Assembly (NCBI GenBank): GCA_964649845.1
Contig: CAZYSS010000097.1
Location: 1 to 6,156 of the forward strand
Direction of reading: 5' to 3'
Length of the DNA: 6,156 bases
Source of the DNA: RGIG3102 sp964649845
GTDB taxonomy: Bacteria; Bacillota; Clostridia; Oscillospirales; Ruminococcaceae
The position numbers were made by a program, and so were the translations under genes. Under the pieces are notes generated by a model. It did not search any database and had not been told where the DNA came from. It was given only the letters and a program-made list of their open reading frames with translations. Positions 5,995 through 6,156 of the stretch are shown here, one piece after another; positions within the stretch are counted from its first letter, which is position 1, and every line of letters begins with the position of its first letter.

Positions 5995-6156
5995 ATGGAA
6001 GATAATAAGTTACCCAAAAGAAAAATCAACCGTTTAAAACAATGGGATTACAACAGTAACGGCGGTTATTTTATAACAGTATGTACAAAAAATAAAAAAC
6101 ACTTGTTTGGTACAATCCGCGTAGGGGGCGGCGCCCTCGACGCCCCGATTGTCGAA
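5995..6156 (+). CDS. second RAYT (REP-associated tyrosine transposase), N-terminal part, runs off window
   Basis: Fifty-four codons from ATG 5995 stay open to the window end. The product MEDNKLPKRKINRLKQWDY, followed by YFITVCTKNKKHLFGTI, is the characteristic RAYT/Y1-transposase N-terminus and aligns without gaps, apart from the first residues, to the start of the copy at 1846. The two differ at many positions, so they are not a recent duplication. The HUH motif and catalytic Tyr would lie beyond the window. AGGA at 5984-5987, overlapping the mnmE stop, can serve as ribosome binding site 7 nt before the ATG. The gap to mnmE is 9 nt, so co-transcription is likely. A 27-nt REP is read in frame at 6121-6147. 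Confidence 0.88.
   Translation, partial: MEDNKLPKRKINRLKQWDYNSNGGYFITVCTKNKKHLFGTIRVGGGALDAPIVE
6121..6147 (+). repeat. REP-like palindrome read in frame inside the second RAYT
   Basis: This 27-nt unit begins GTAGGGG and ends CCCCG, with stem GGGGCG (6125-6130) paired to CGCCCC (6141-6146). It encodes VGGGALDAP and keeps the frame. It sits directly after the TI-R/C codons, the same place as the 26-nt copy in the RAYT at 1846. Confidence 0.8.

Overview
The window looks like chromosomal DNA from a Clostridia-type Firmicute. The evidence is a Gram-positive-style GyrA C-terminal domain, a HIT protein and a DUF3267-type membrane zincin typical of Clostridiales, AGGAG-type ribosome binding sites, moderate GC, and mnmE on the same strand 3.7 kb after gyrA. 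I cannot name a genus; Ruminococcaceae/Oscillospiraceae is a reasonable guess only.

Layout. (1) 2-934: the end of gyrA (plus strand), covering the GyrA-box and the whole DNA-wrapping beta-pinwheel. (2) 935-1148: no gene, but a composite of inverted REP-like palindromes with an 80-nt insert. (3) 1149-2920: a compact plus-strand run of a small hypothetical gene, a HIT-family protein (ATGA overlap), a broken REP-associated tyrosine transposase (RAYT; TAATG overlap) and a DUF3267-type membrane zincin. A bidirectional terminator closes it. (4) 2962-4368: a minus-strand gene for a Sec-exported, C-terminally membrane-anchored protein of unknown function. (5) 4369-4617: a divergent intergenic region with one more degenerate REP and the mnmE promoter. 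(6) 4618-5985: complete mnmE. (7) 5995 to the window end: the N-terminus of a second, intact-so-far RAYT, 9 nt after mnmE.

The unifying signal is a family of short palindromes with a 27-nt unit: GTAGGGG, 16 variable bases, then CCCG. The arms differ between copies, but each copy remains able to fold, strikingly so in the two intergenic copies, where substitutions are compensated. Six copies are visible (one 26 nt, one a degenerate 25 nt), plus one truncated half copy. Two lie between gyrA and the next gene as an inverted pair, one lies upstream of mnmE, and three lie inside RAYT coding sequence. Both RAYT paralogues carry a copy at the same codon position. As 27 nt equals nine codons, a full unit does not disturb the reading frame. 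The copy in the first RAYT is 26 nt (a run of four G instead of five), and that one missing base exactly accounts for its frameshift.

The best candidate for something under-described is therefore a RAYT/REP system in which the presumed transposase genes carry their own likely substrate palindromes in frame and sit directly behind housekeeping or operon genes. The remaining genes are ordinary: DNA supercoiling (gyrA), tRNA wobble-uridine modification (mnmE), a HIT nucleotide-binding protein, and two membrane or surface proteins of unknown role.
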